Below are positions 24,617-35,025 of a stretch of 64,000 bases of DNA, in pieces. Numbering within the stretch: the stretch's first letter is position 1; each line of letters starts with the position of its first letter. The notes below the pieces were generated by a model. That model was given only the letters and a program-made list of their open reading frames with translations. It had not been told where the DNA came from and ran no database searches. The position numbers and the translations under genes are program-made. Where the stretch lies: assembly GCA_040221375.1 (NCBI GenBank), contig JAVKEP010000085.1:62001-126000 (forward strand), given 5' to 3'. The DNA is from SHAN690 sp040221375 (GTDB lineage: Bacteria > Bacteroidota > Bacteroidia > Flavobacteriales_G > Salibacteraceae).

Positions 24617-27600
24617 TTATCCGCTCAGCGAGAATCGAAGACTGAAGCCTGCATTTGTATTCGAGGTGGGAAATGAGTTTGAGATGGCAGGCCGGTTCGC
24701 TACCCAATCGTAGAATACCCTCAATGTTAGTGCTTGGGTCAGGATGTAGTCTCCGGTAAACTTGAGAGAGTAAACGCGCTGTCCGGCCGTGGTTTGCGTT
24801 TCATTCTCTACAATCTTTCGGATAATGGTCTTGGAATCTCGTATGCTGAAGTCGCCCCGAATGGTCAAATCACTTTTTACCGTATTGCCTCGGATCTTAA
24901 ATGGCAATTTCAGCTGCTTCACTGTATAACCTGACCCGATGATGTACTCTAAGTTTCCTATTTCGGTCAGCTGATTGTTACTCGTATTCAATGAAAGCGT
25001 TCGGTCCTTTCTCACTTCAACTCGAGTGAGCAAGCTGTTTTTCCAGGTCATGTCTAAGTTCACCAAGGGAGAAAAAGATTCGCTGATGGTGACTTGTGAA
25101 ATGATGAAGTCAGGCTGTAGGCGACTTTCATTCAAGGCAAACGTGTCTGCCCGTGCAAATGACTTCAAGAAGCCTCCCACGGTATAAGTAGATCTGTATG
25201 CGTGGTTCACACTGACGCTCCTAAAATGCTTTTGGAAGAACTTAATCTTGTTGAGACCCGTGTAGTTGATTCGCCAATTAGGCAGCGGAATGCGCACTTT
25301 GATTGGGTTCAAGTTGCTTTTTGCAACCCCTTCACCCGTGTAGGTGGCGAAGAACGCGTGGATCAAAACATCCTGCTGAGTGGCGTCGTAGCCAATCGAA
25401 TAGCCCGCTGAATCCACTCCGGTGATTTTCTCACGCTCTCCCATTCTATTTGACACCGCTTGCCGATTGCCTAAAAACTCATTGTACAAGGTTCGGTTCG
25501 CTGAATCAATGCGCTGAAAGGCGGTTGAAATGGAAACGATGGACGCACTGTAATTACCGGTGATTACGCGTGTACTGTCGTCGTTGAATGGCATTCGCGT
25601 ATCGTCAAACAAGCTTCTTTCGTCAAAGTTCCAATACTCTGTTTGGTTTTCAGAGGTTACCTCGTTCAGGGTCAAATCAATCCGCAGGTCACGAACGGGC
25701 TGCACACTCGACCTCATCGAAAGGTTCTCGGTTTTCGTTCGCATGTACGGATTGAACAGGTTCTCATTCGGAATGAGCCAATCCTTGTCATTACCAGCCC
25801 AATCGGCGAAGTGAGTTCTACGTTCCCCGAAATTTTCTTGTTGTCCGAAGATGAAGCCAGCCCCCGGCGCCATTGCAGCCGCTGGGTCCATTCCCATGTA
25901 CGTCGCCTCGTGTTTGAATCCCGGCAGGGTAATCCCTCTATTCACAGAATACGTTCCCGAAACATTCTTCACGCTCATCAGTAGCTTCAGGGCACCATCC
26001 AAAATCACCGGATTTCGATCCTTCTTCTTATCGTCCTCTGGCTTATCGTCCGTCACCGAATTCTTGTCGTCTCCTTCCCTCGAAACCGACTTCTTGTTCG
26101 TCGTTTTGCTCCTGGACTTTGTCTTTCGCCCCCGATTAACGTCGCGCAAATACGGTACCTTGTTGTACAGGGAAATCAAGTTCAAGGTAGCATTGGCTTG
26201 CAATTGTTGGCCATTCGATACGGTGTGGCCCAGCGTGTCACCTCGGTACGCCCTCGGATTGTTTGAATCGATGTTCATCTGCCGCACTTGCGGATCGATC
26301 AACGGCCCTCGCGTCCAATCATACGTTGCGGAATACCTCGTACTCAAATTGGTCCAATCGAGGATCGGGATTTTATTGAGAGGAACCGCCCAGGATACGC
26401 TGGCGTTGTGCGTGTAATTGGTCAAGAGACCTAAATTCTTCAGGCTTGAAAGAATGGAATCACGGTGCAATTTATAGCTATCGGATTGGTCCACTTCAGT
26501 TCCGTCTGGGTTATAGAGCACACCTCCACTTCCCTCATCGCCATTGCCTTGGCCACGCCTTACACTTTCACCTTCAAACTCGCGAATCAGCGCCCGACCG
26601 TTCGCATTGAAATCGATCTTAATCGCCTTGGTTAGGTCGTATGAAAGATTGTAGGTCCGGTTCCAATTGAACGCCTTGTCGACGAACGCCTGTTGTGGTA
26701 ACGTTGATTCTGGATTCAGGTTACGCATTTTCCGTTCAGAGTAACGTCGATCAAAATCGTTTCGGAAAGCTACTTGCTTCGGCACCAACGAAAAATTGAA
26801 ATCACGGATCAGCCGGAGGTATTTCGACTTTCGGAGGAATTTTACCTTGGTGAAGGGCTCAATGGATTTCGGGCTGTTGGAAAAGCTGTATGCCAAGCCT
26901 CCGCGATAATTGCGCGTGAAATTGTATTCGGTATTAAAGTCCCTGAAATTTGTTTCCGTGAAGGCGTAGGTAGCCGAGAGGTTCGACACGTCGTAGAACT
27001 TTGCAGGGCCGTCACCTGTCTTTTCCTTCCTAACGTTGGTGAAATTCAAACTTTTCCTGGTCGTCACGGTTTGCGATAGCAGCTTCAGACTATCACGCGC
27101 ATCTGGGTCGCGATCATCAAGGTAAATTTCCATTGGCGTGTCTGGTTCCGCAGGAGCAAATTGAGGATTGCTGGCCGTCTGTGAGAAGCCCACGTACATC
27201 GGAACCTTCAATCCAACTTTCTCGGGAATGAACTTGTCCAATTGAACCTGAGCAGAGGCGTCAAACGAGGTAATAGTCTCTCGTTGCCTTTCGCTCACCT
27301 TGGATTCCAGGCTTCCCCAACCCGGAGTAGTTATTTGTCCCGAAACAGCTACGTTCGCAAAGTCAGCAAGATTTGCGGATACCCGTGCCATTGCGGCCTC
27401 ACCGCCGCTTTGATCAAAGTGCGTCAAACGTAATTCATTGGCCCATACTTCGACGCATTTAGGCATGCCATCGTCGTTGGGGTTATTTCGTTTTGCGGGG
27501 TTTCTAATACCGATCATCACCACCCTCGCATCGGCTAAGTTTGGATTTCCTACCACGTAGATCTTTCTCCCCGCACCTGCATCAACCTCGTACCGTTGGT

Positions 27601-30600
27601 TGAGCTGCACGTTCCCCTCTACTCCCAATTTATCGTTCCGCTCTCTCTTGGCCCCAAAAAGCTGCTCAAACTCGATGACAACGTTGTTTTCGAGCGGCCA
27701 GACCGTCTGCTGATCGGTGATCGACTCATTGTCATAATTTCCAGGGGCGGTGATGGTTACCGGCGTTTCATATTCATAATAATTGTCCGTGAAATCGGTT
27801 CCCACACGAATGAAGACGCGTATATCATCATCGCCTACGGGTTGCAAGATATCCGAAGCCTCTGCGTGCAAAAACATTTGCATCTTTTTAAACGAGCGCA
27901 TATCGAGCTGAACATTCCTAAACGCCGCTTGGGCCTTTCCATCCTCCAGTCCACAGGCTTGGAGCGATAAGGATTGCTCATTTTGCCGGGCTAGGTTTGG
28001 TGAACCGGCTTGAATTTCTCGTTGCAATTGAGGAGGTAAGACGTAGTTGACGGGCGCTTTTTCTCCGTTTTCTTCAATGTTTACGGCTCCCACATTGAAC
28101 TGAACATTCGGATCGTCCGCAAGCACCTCTCCCTCTTCGTCCAAATCACCGGTAAAGCGACGCCATTCTCCTCGAACGAGTTCCAAGCGAGCAAACCGCA
28201 ATACAACAGGCTTCTCAAATCCTTTCACAAACATGCGCATGAAGCGAATCGAACGAAAATCTTGGATATTACCTACCCTCTTTTCAAACTCCCTTACCGG
28301 TATCCTAAACTGAATCCAATCGACCGTCCGGGATTCGTCTTGCCCTTGAGGGCGGCCCTCTTGAATAGCGTTGATATAATTCTTTCCAACTGCAGCTAGC
28401 GCCTCTTGAGAGATATCAATCTTGTACTGGTAATAGCTCTCTACGTTGTCAAGCGTATTGTCCCTGTTGATGTCTTCGGCGTCTGGCAAAGTCGACGCAG
28501 AGGTTGGGTAACCTTGATCGTTTAACTGCTGTGATTGTTCAGAAGTTGGGCTGTTGCCTTCTTGGCCGTTGTAATACTTATACCGCTCGAGGATGTTGGC
28601 TCGTTGCTGATCATAATCATCGTCCCGGTAAAAATTATAGTTGTCATGGGATGGATCGGCGAGGATGCGGTTCAGCGCGGCAGTATTACCACCGACCCTT
28701 GCCCGGAGCGGTTGCACGTAGGCAGAATCAAAAAACTGGACTTCTTCCTCATCCCTGAGTCCGTCTAATCCTACGTCTTGAAACTCCCTCGTTTGCGGAT
28801 CGTTGTCGAATGCATTTACGATTTGTTGACCCTTAGGAAGCCGACCCCAACGGGTAAAATCTTCTTCATCGCTGAGTTTTGACGCACCCCCTTCGGTGGT
28901 TGGAAATCCGTTCTCAAAACTCTTGACTTCGTCTTTAAGTACGTCTTCTGAAATGTTGCCTATGTTGAAGTACAGCGCACCATCGGTTTGGTAATTGCCC
29001 GGAAATCCCTGCCGTTCTGCCTCCGCGTATGGGTTCATCATCCAGAATTGGATGAACTCTATGTTAGCTGCGTCAAAATCCGTTTGGTCAATTCTTCTTT
29101 GGATACCCGCCCATCTAGATTCGGGTGCATCCAACTTCACGGTGTCATTCTCTACTACTACCCCTGCAGTAACGCCAGGAATCGGGTCCACGTCATAGTT
29201 GTATGGTCCAGGCTCCTCCGGATAGTAGGAAAGATCAAACATCGTTGTCATGAAATTTTGCAATCCTTGGGCGTTGTTGAATTCCCGATTGGGAAAAACC
29301 TCCGTTTCAAACACCTGGCGCATCAAGTGGTTCTTCTGAATGCTATCGTTGCCTCGAATGTGCGGAGGCGTTGTGTTATCGTCCCTGAAAAACAGCGGGT
29401 CGATCATGTACCAAGCCAATCGAGCCCGGTTTTTGTTGAACGCAAGATCATTTCGATACGCAGTAGAGGCTCCTTCTGGAAACAGATCCGGCTGTCCTTG
29501 CGGAGTACTCGCGATGGACCACAAGCTGAATGTCCTCAAATCTATCGTGCTCTGGCTGCCCTCGAAATCATCGATGTACGAATTGCCTTCGTTTCCAATG
29601 GCCCTAGAATGGCCCGGAAAGAGTTTGGCCGCTTCGCCTGAAATGTTGATTGTCGACTTCTCTTTTGTATCGATCAATGGAATCTTGTCCACCAATGAAG
29701 TGATGAATTGTGACTCCATCGTGTAGTTTCCATCAACTCCTACCACCGTGTTGCTGATCGGTTCATCGCCGAAATTCACCTTTTGCGTAAGCGGTCTTTC
29801 GGACAAGTTCATAAACGTGCCTCCTAAATTCAGATCGTCAGAAAACTTATAATCAAACCTTGACGCAAACAGTGCTTTTCGGTTGATTCCGAATGCCGAA
29901 TTGCTTTCTAAAGAAACGTTGATGGGGGTCCCAGATTCGAGGATGCCTTGATTGATGATTTTAACGCGCCCTAGCGTATAGTCTACCGTGTAATCTTGAT
30001 CTTCTGACAAGGTCTGCCCTCCTGCCGTGACCTTTACCGACCCCGGCGGGATGTTGAACGCATTCAACGAAATCTCAGAACTGTTTGCACTTTGGTATTT
30101 TCCCTTGATGGAGAACCGGTTGACCGATGGGAAATTATACTGGGCATTGGCTTGAGTGTTGGTATAAAGCGAATCGAAAGCGTAGCGCTGGGCGAGGTCT
30201 TCACTTCCCGTTACATCTATGATCTTGTCGTGCAAATAGCTGCCAAAAGGTTCCAGAACCGGAAAGAAAATGCGACCGTTGGATGGATTGACCGTGATCT
30301 GTGGGTTGGCCAGAAAGTCAAAGACCCCATCGGGGACTTGCGCCTGGTTGTTGTTGATTCTATCCAAGGCTACGACTTGAATCAGCGGCGTGTCATTGAA
30401 GCCAGGTTTATCGATCGGAATGTAGTTGATGTCGATTCCTTTGGCGCGGTCGAGGTACCATACCCCCAACTCAAATCCCGACTGACTCAATTGGTAAGCT
30501 CCGATGGAGTACACGTTTTTCATCATCAAGTCCCACATGGGAAAGCGCGTATTGAGCTCCGTGCTCTTCAGCATCTTCAACAGCAGTGACTGATCGCCGT

Positions 30601-32038
30601 TGTTCTCATTGGAAAACTCTCCTACTTTATACGTCACCCCGTTGTATGTGTACTCAAATGCCACCGCCAACACTTGGTTGGGCTGCAGTTCTTGCACCAA
30701 CGAAATGTATCCAAGCTGAGCATTCAGGTTGAAGTCCCTTCCTTCTTGTAGCTTTCGAGCGAGTTCCACCTTTTGGTAATCAAACCTGCTTTCCAGGCCA
30801 TAAACCGTCTCAAGCTGCTGTGACGACCTCGTAAATCCGCGTACTTCAGCGTCGCGGTAGATCTTCTTGTACAAAAGGTTTGAACCATTCGCCGCAGGCT
30901 GGGATTGCTTTTCAAGTGGATTGGCCCCCGCGAATGGTGCATTGAAGGCCCTGCGCGATTCTCCTAAATCCTGGAAAGCGATGATGTTACGATTCTGATC
31001 TGTACTGAAATTCGTATTGGTAATCCAGACTTCCACGCGCGTGATGTTGACGCTCGAATTGATGATTGGAGGAGTGGAGAGGGCTTTTTCGTAGATGTCA
31101 CGGAAAAAGTGGGCAAGGAAGTAATGCTTGTACACTTCGTATTCATCCGCTCCGACTTCGAACTCCACTTCTTGGGCGCCCCCTTCGGTGCGTACTTCAC
31201 GACGCTCGCTTTTTTGCTGAGAATAAACGGAAGTGACCGTGAGTCGGCCAAATTTCAATTCTGTTTTCGCTCCAAACAACGACTGACTTCCTGAAATCAA
31301 CGAACTCTGAAGGGGAAGCGAAACATTTCCTAGTTCGATTTTTTGGATGATCTCATCTTCGTAGCCAGTGTATTCCAACTTCATCTGATTTTCAAAATCA
31401 AACGTCGCCTGGGTGTTGTAATTGGTTTGAATTTTTAGTTTGTCGCCAATGTTTCCGATCACGTTGAGTTGAATGTTTTGCCGGAAGTCAAAGACCGTGA
31501 TTCTACGTTGATTCACCGGAATGGCTGGGTTGTCGGTCTTGGAGCTATTGACTCCAAAAATGAGTTCTGCCGACCCATTGGGACGGATCTCGATGGTATT
31601 GCCGCCAAATATCCGATCGAAGCCCTCGCTCTCTACGTTGATCGAAGGCCTGAAGCTCGACGTACTATTTGCATCGTCGTCGTCGAGTTCCTCTGCATTG
31701 TTTCTGATCTCCTTCCAATAATCTTTCTTTGATTTATTAGCCTCGTAAGCTTGGTATTCATCAAAGGACAGATAGGATGGGGGGCGATAATTTAGACTGC
31801 CCAGTTTTTGTTGGTAATTGTACTGCTGGGATTCAGGGTCATAATCAAACTCTGTTTCCACCGCACTAGGAGGTTGACCGTAAAGTAAACGATCATCGGT
31901 CTCGAGTGGGTCGTAGGTGTCTTTGAAGGGAAATAATAAGTCGTTGGAAGCTGTATCCTCTTGGGCAAGGACAGCCAATGGCATCAGGAGGGATGCCCAG
32001 ACGAGTATCAGGATTTTATTTCTACGACAGTGCTTCAA
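24617..32038 (-). CDS. sprA: Type IX secretion outer-membrane translocon SprA
   Basis: 2473 residues, within the range for SprA/Sov, the giant beta-barrel that forms the type IX secretion channel in the outer membrane and is needed for gliding in many Bacteroidota. A signal peptide (KILILVWASLLMPLAVLAQ) starts the protein; the rest is strand-rich with repeated aromatic ends and large soluble insertions. Conserved stretches include KLKIQTNYNTQATFDFENQ, LRTFSLWSIASTP and a C-terminus ending in FSLRFSLSG. The only in-frame start after the ruvA stop is TTG at 32038; the first internal ATG would destroy the signal peptide. It lies 15 bp downstream of ruvA in the same frame, in the conserved maeB-ruvA-sprA-gcvH block. 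Confidence 0.97.
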   Translation of the reverse strand: MKHCRRNKILILVWASLLMPLAVLAQEDTASNDLLFPFKDTYDPLETDDRLLYGQPPSAVETEFDYDPESQQYNYQQKLGSLNYRPPSYLSFDEYQAYEANKSKKDYWKEIRNNAEELDDDDANSTSSFRPSINVESEGFDRIFGGNTIEIRPNGSAELIFGVNSSKTDNPAIPVNQRRITVFDFRQNIQLNVIGNIGDKLKIQTNYNTQATFDFENQMKLEYTGYEDEIIQKIELGNVSLPLQSSLISGSQSLFGAKTELKFGRLTVTSVYSQQKSERREVRTEGGAQEVEFEVGADEYEVYKHYFLAHFFRDIYEKALSTPPIINSSVNITRVEVWITNTNFSTDQNRNIIAFQDLGESRRAFNAPFAGANPLEKQSQPAANGSNLLYKKIYRDAEVRGFTRSSQQLETVYGLESRFDYQKVELARKLQEGRDFNLNAQLGYISLVQELQPNQVLAVAFEYTYNGVTYKVGEFSNENNGDQSLLLKMLKSTELNTRFPMWDLMMKNVYSIGAYQLSQSGFELGVWYLDRAKGIDINYIPIDKPGFNDTPLIQVVALDRINNNQAQVPDGVFDFLANPQITVNPSNGRIFFPVLEPFGSYLHDKIIDVTGSEDLAQRYAFDSLYTNTQANAQYNFPSVNRFSIKGKYQSANSSEISLNAFNIPPGSVKVTAGGQTLSEDQDYTVDYTLGRVKIINQGILESGTPINVSLESNSAFGINRKALFASRFDYKFSDDLNLGGTFMNLSERPLTQKVNFGDEPISNTVVGVDGNYTMESQFITSLVDKIPLIDTKEKSTINISGEAAKLFPGHSRAIGNEGNSYIDDFEGSQSTIDLRTFSLWSIASTPQGQPDLFPEGASTAYRNDLAFNKNRARLAWYMIDPLFFRDDNTTPPHIRGNDSIQKNHLMRQVFETEVFPNREFNNAQGLQNFMTTMFDLSYYPEEPGPYNYDVDPIPGVTAGVVVENDTVKLDAPESRWAGIQRRIDQTDFDAANIEFIQFWMMNPYAEAERQGFPGNYQTDGALYFNIGNISEDVLKDEVKSFENGFPTTEGGASKLSDEEDFTRWGRLPKGQQIVNAFDNDPQTREFQDVGLDGLRDEEEVQFFDSAYVQPLRARVGGNTAALNRILADPSHDNYNFYRDDDYDQQRANILERYKYYNGQEGNSPTSEQSQQLNDQGYPTSASTLPDAEDINRDNTLDNVESYYQYKIDISQEALAAVGKNYINAIQEGRPQGQDESRTVDWIQFRIPVREFEKRVGNIQDFRSIRFMRMFVKGFEKPVVLRFARLELVRGEWRRFTGDLDEEGEVLADDPNVQFNVGAVNIEENGEKAPVNYVLPPQLQREIQAGSPNLARQNEQSLSLQACGLEDGKAQAAFRNVQLDMRSFKKMQMFLHAEASDILQPVGDDDIRVFIRVGTDFTDNYYEYETPVTITAPGNYDNESITDQQTVWPLENNVVIEFEQLFGAKRERNDKLGVEGNVQLNQRYEVDAGAGRKIYVVGNPNLADARVVMIGIRNPAKRNNPNDDGMPKCVEVWANELRLTHFDQSGGEAAMARVSANLADFANVAVSGQITTPGWGSLESKVSERQRETITSFDASAQVQLDKFIPEKVGLKVPMYVGFSQTASNPQFAPAEPDTPMEIYLDDRDPDARDSLKLLSQTVTTRKSLNFTNVRKEKTGDGPAKFYDVSNLSATYAFTETNFRDFNTEYNFTRNYRGGLAYSFSNSPKSIEPFTKVKFLRKSKYLRLIRDFNFSLVPKQVAFRNDFDRRYSERKMRNLNPESTLPQQAFVDKAFNWNRTYNLSYDLTKAIKIDFNANGRALIREFEGESVRRGQGNGDEGSGGVLYNPDGTEVDQSDSYKLHRDSILSSLKNLGLLTNYTHNASVSWAVPLNKIPILDWTNLSTRYSATYDWTRGPLIDPQVRQMNIDSNNPRAYRGDTLGHTVSNGQQLQANATLNLISLYNKVPYLRDVNRGRKTKSRSKTTNKKSVSREGDDKNSVTDDKPEDDKKKDRNPVILDGALKLLMSVKNVSGTYSVNRGITLPGFKHEATYMGMDPAAAMAPGAGFIFGQQENFGERRTHFADWAGNDKDWLIPNENLFNPYMRTKTENLSMRSSVQPVRDLRIDLTLNEVTSENQTEYWNFDERSLFDDTRMPFNDDSTRVITGNYSASIVSISTAFQRIDSANRTLYNEFLGNRQAVSNRMGEREKITGVDSAGYSIGYDATQQDVLIHAFFATYTGEGVAKSNLNPIKVRIPLPNWRINYTGLNKIKFFQKHFRSVSVNHAYRSTYTVGGFLKSFARADTFALNESRLQPDFIISQVTISESFSPLVNLDMTWKNSLLTRVEVRKDRTLSLNTSNNQLTEIGNLEYIIGSGYTVKQLKLPFKIRGNTVKSDLTIRGDFSIRDSKTIIRKIVENETQTTAGQRVYSLKFTGDYILTQALTLRVFYDWVANRPAISNSFPTSNTNAGFSLRFSLSG

Positions 32039-32053
32039 AAAACTTCGTTCAGG

Positions 32054-32656
32054 TCAGAGCTGCTTCAGTGCTTGCTTGATCAATGTTTCGACCGATTCAG
32101 GAGCCGGTTCCTGTTTAAGTAGGTTGTTAATCACCTTTACTGAGGATCCCCGGTCGAACCCTAGTGCAGTGAGAGCAGATAACGCCTCTTGCCTCAAACT
32201 ATTGCCTGATCCAGCGCTTTCATGAGACCCTTCAAAATCCATCGCGATCTTGCCTTTCATCTCGGCGATGATCTTCTGAGCTACCTTAGGTCCAATGCCT
32301 TTTACAGTAGTCAAGGTCTTCACATCCCCAGCGACCACAATCGACTGCAACTCATCTGCTTTAAACGACGAGAGGATCATCATCGCAATCGAAGCACTAA
32401 TTCCTGAAATTGCAATCAACAATCGAAACATTTTACGTTCCATCTCCTTGGAAAATCCAAAGAGCTGGTGACGGCTTTCACCAGAGCGAATATCGACACT
32501 GACTGCGTAATGAACGAGGACTTTTCCTTCAAACAAATTCCCCAGGTCCGTATACGTATTGAGGCTGATGTGGACCAAGTAGCCTACACCGCCGGATTCT
32601 ACCACCAAATGCGTTGGTGATTTTTCGGTAAATTCCCCCGCAACGTATGCTATCAT
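32054..32656 (-). CDS. ruvA: Holliday junction branch migration protein RuvA
   Basis: 200 residues. DNA-binding component of the RuvAB branch-migration complex. An N-terminal OB fold starts MIAYVAGEFTEKSPTHLVVE, helix-hairpin-helix motifs (including TVKGIGPKVAQKIIAEMK) lie around residues 70-130, and a small C-terminal domain (SALTALGFDRG) binds RuvB. It overlaps maeB by 4 bp (ATGA). ruvB is in the same window about 8 kb away in a separate unit. Confidence 0.97.
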   Translation of the reverse strand: MIAYVAGEFTEKSPTHLVVESGGVGYLVHISLNTYTDLGNLFEGKVLVHYAVSVDIRSGESRHQLFGFSKEMERKMFRLLIAISGISASIAMMILSSFKADELQSIVVAGDVKTLTTVKGIGPKVAQKIIAEMKGKIAMDFEGSHESAGSGNSLRQEALSALTALGFDRGSSVKVINNLLKQEPAPESVETLIKQALKQL

Positions 32657-34932
32657 CGCCCTTGCTTTTGTCGTGTTTGGGCATCCACCACGGAGATGGT
32701 AATCATATTGACGATCTCACGAACCGAACTCCCCAGTTGAAGGATATGAACGGGTTTGTTCATACCTAACAAAATGGGACCTATGGCGTCTCGTTCACCC
32801 ATTTCCTGCAGCAGCTTATAAGCGATGTTACCGGCCGAAAGATTGGGGAAGATCAGGACATTGGCGCGTTTTCCAGCCAACTTTGAAAATGGAAAAATGT
32901 CTTCAATCATGTCGGTATTGATCGCGAAATTTGCCTGGATCTCACCATCCACCACCATGTTTGGGTACTTGTCGTGCAAGATTTTCACCGCGTTTCTCAC
33001 CTTGATTGCTTCTTCGCCGTCCGTACTTCCAAAATTCGAGTAACTCAAGAGGGCAATCCGCGGTTTCAATCTGAATCGTTCAACTGCTTCGTGCACCAGC
33101 ACCGTAATGTCTGCCAATTCTTCGGCGGTCGGATTGTAGTTGATTGTTGTATCTGCAAGGAACAGGGGTCCTTGTTTGGTGATGATTACAAACATCCCGG
33201 CAATTTTGCCGACCATCGGGTCGGTTCCGATGACTTGCAGCGCAGGTTTAATGGTTGCTGGATAGTTTCGGGTAAGGCCAGAAATCATCGCATCTGCGTC
33301 GCCTGCTTCTACCATCGACGCCCCAAAATAGTTGCGTTCGTGCATGATCTTTTTTGCCTCGCTCAAAGTAAAACCCCTCCGCTTTCTATTGTTGTAGAGC
33401 GTAGCGGCATATCGATTTCTCCTTGTCACCTCTCCATCTTCTCGCGGATCTAGAATCTCAATGTCAGAGAGGTCGAGCCCGTGCTCTTCGATCAACTCAT
33501 TGATCCGTTCCTTGTTTCCAAGCAATATTGGAATGGCCACACCGTCGTCCCTGGAAATCTGGGCCGCCTTAAGAATTTTATAGTGATCTGCTTCCGCGAA
33601 CACGACTCGCTTTGGCGCCTTTCTCGCCTTTTGCGTTATGCTTTGAATCAACTTGTTATCCAACCCAAGCCGCGTGTCGAGCTGTTCTCTATACGCGTCC
33701 CAATCTGAAATGGGATGCTTGGCAACCCCGCTATCCATTGCAGCTTTCGCCACCGCAGGTGCCACAGTAGTTATCAGTCGATAATCGAGCGGTTTTGGAA
33801 TGATGTATTCTTTTCCAAACGCGATGTTGGTTTCCCCATAAGCGATGGTTACTTCGATCGGAACGGGCTCTTTGGCAAGGGCTGCAAGGGCTTTTACGGC
33901 AGCCAACTTCATTTCCTCATTGATCGAAGTAGCCCTCACATCGAGCGCTCCGCGAAAAATGAACGGGAAGCCTAAGACGTTGTTGACTTGATTGGGATAA
34001 TCGCTCCTACCGGTAGCCATGATGATGTCTTTTCGTGCGGCTATGGCAACATCGTAAGCGATTTCAGGGTCAGGATTGGCACATGCAAAGACGATTGGGT
34101 TCTTCGCCATGGATTTCAGCATTTCCTTAGTAACGATACCACCGACTGACAGTCCCAAGAATACATCTGCTCCTTTCATCGCATCGGCCAATGTTTTTTT
34201 CTTGGTCTTTACGATGTACTTCGATTTGATTTCGTCCAGGTCGTCACGGCTGTCGGATATAACTCCCTTGCTATCGACCATCAGCACATTTCCCGGCTTT
34301 ACGCCCAGTGACTTGTAAAGGTTTACACATGAAATGGCTGCTGCGCCAGCTCCGCTGACCACTACTTGCACTTTTTCAATCTTCTTTCCGGCGAGTTCCA
34401 AAGCATTCAGCAAGGCGGCGCTCGAAATGATTGCCGTTCCATGCTGATCGTCGTGCATGATGGGGATATTAAGTTCTTCTTTTAGTCTGCGTTCAATTTC
34501 AAACGCCTCTGGAGACTTAATGTCCTCTAAGTTTATCCCGCCAAACGTCGGTGCTATGGCTTTGACCGTTTCGACGAAGCGGTCCACATCCGTTGCGTCC
34601 ACTTCGATGTCAAAGACATCGATATCAGCAAATATCTTGAAGAGAAGCCCCTTCCCTTCCATGACAGGTTTAGAGGCCTCGGGTCCGATGTTTCCTAATC
34701 CCAACACCGCGGTTCCATTGGATATCACCGCCACCAAATTCCCTTTTGCGGTGTACTTGTATACGTCTTCAACGTCGTCAGCTATAGCCAAACACGGCTC
34801 CGCAACACCCGGTGAATATGCCAGACTAAGGTCTCTCTGGGAGGAATACGGCTTCGACGGTACAACCTCTATTTTTCCGGGTCTTCCTTGCGCATGGTAG
34901 TCTAAGGCTTCCTGCTTCTTTCGCTTCTTCAT
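32653..34932 (-). CDS. maeB: NADP-dependent malic enzyme with phosphotransacetylase-like domain
   Basis: 759 residues. The N-terminal malic domain (about 1-425; SQRDLSLAYSPGVAEPCLAIA, MHDDQHGTAIISSAALLNAL, VSGAGAAAISC) decarboxylates malate to pyruvate with NADP. A C-terminal PTA-like domain (about 430-759; MVEAGDADAMISGLTRNYPAT, NFGSTDGEEA) usually regulates the enzyme by acetyl-CoA and lacks true transacetylase activity in MaeB. The length matches E. coli MaeB. It is first in the maeB-ruvA-sprA transcript and divergent from the sirtuin gene, separated by about 90 bp. Confidence 0.96.
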   Translation of the reverse strand: MKKRKKQEALDYHAQGRPGKIEVVPSKPYSSQRDLSLAYSPGVAEPCLAIADDVEDVYKYTAKGNLVAVISNGTAVLGLGNIGPEASKPVMEGKGLLFKIFADIDVFDIEVDATDVDRFVETVKAIAPTFGGINLEDIKSPEAFEIERRLKEELNIPIMHDDQHGTAIISSAALLNALELAGKKIEKVQVVVSGAGAAAISCVNLYKSLGVKPGNVLMVDSKGVISDSRDDLDEIKSKYIVKTKKKTLADAMKGADVFLGLSVGGIVTKEMLKSMAKNPIVFACANPDPEIAYDVAIAARKDIIMATGRSDYPNQVNNVLGFPFIFRGALDVRATSINEEMKLAAVKALAALAKEPVPIEVTIAYGETNIAFGKEYIIPKPLDYRLITTVAPAVAKAAMDSGVAKHPISDWDAYREQLDTRLGLDNKLIQSITQKARKAPKRVVFAEADHYKILKAAQISRDDGVAIPILLGNKERINELIEEHGLDLSDIEILDPREDGEVTRRNRYAATLYNNRKRRGFTLSEAKKIMHERNYFGASMVEAGDADAMISGLTRNYPATIKPALQVIGTDPMVGKIAGMFVIITKQGPLFLADTTINYNPTAEELADITVLVHEAVERFRLKPRIALLSYSNFGSTDGEEAIKVRNAVKILHDKYPNMVVDGEIQANFAINTDMIEDIFPFSKLAGKRANVLIFPNLSAGNIAYKLLQEMGERDAIGPILLGMNKPVHILQLGSSVREIVNMITISVVDAQTRQKQGR

Positions 34933-35002
34933 AAGGTTGTTTTGTGAAAGTCGTAAAAGTAGAAATATTGACCTTGCTCACACGTGAATCACGCGCCTTT
35001 TA

Positions 35003-35010
35003 TAGCTTTG
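35003..35010 (+). promoter_or_regulatory. Candidate -7 element for the sirtuin gene
   Basis: TAGCTTTG, full match, ending 15 nt before ATG 35026. It argues against the further-upstream GTG at 34984, which would lie before the transcription start. No firm -33 box. Confidence 0.45.
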
Positions 35011-35025
35011 AGCTCAGAGTACGGC

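Noticed and set aside
28988..29641. Plus-strand frames opposite sprA (217 aa and others)
   Set aside because: Scattered shadows inside one long confident gene; none has a signal peptide or domain pattern.
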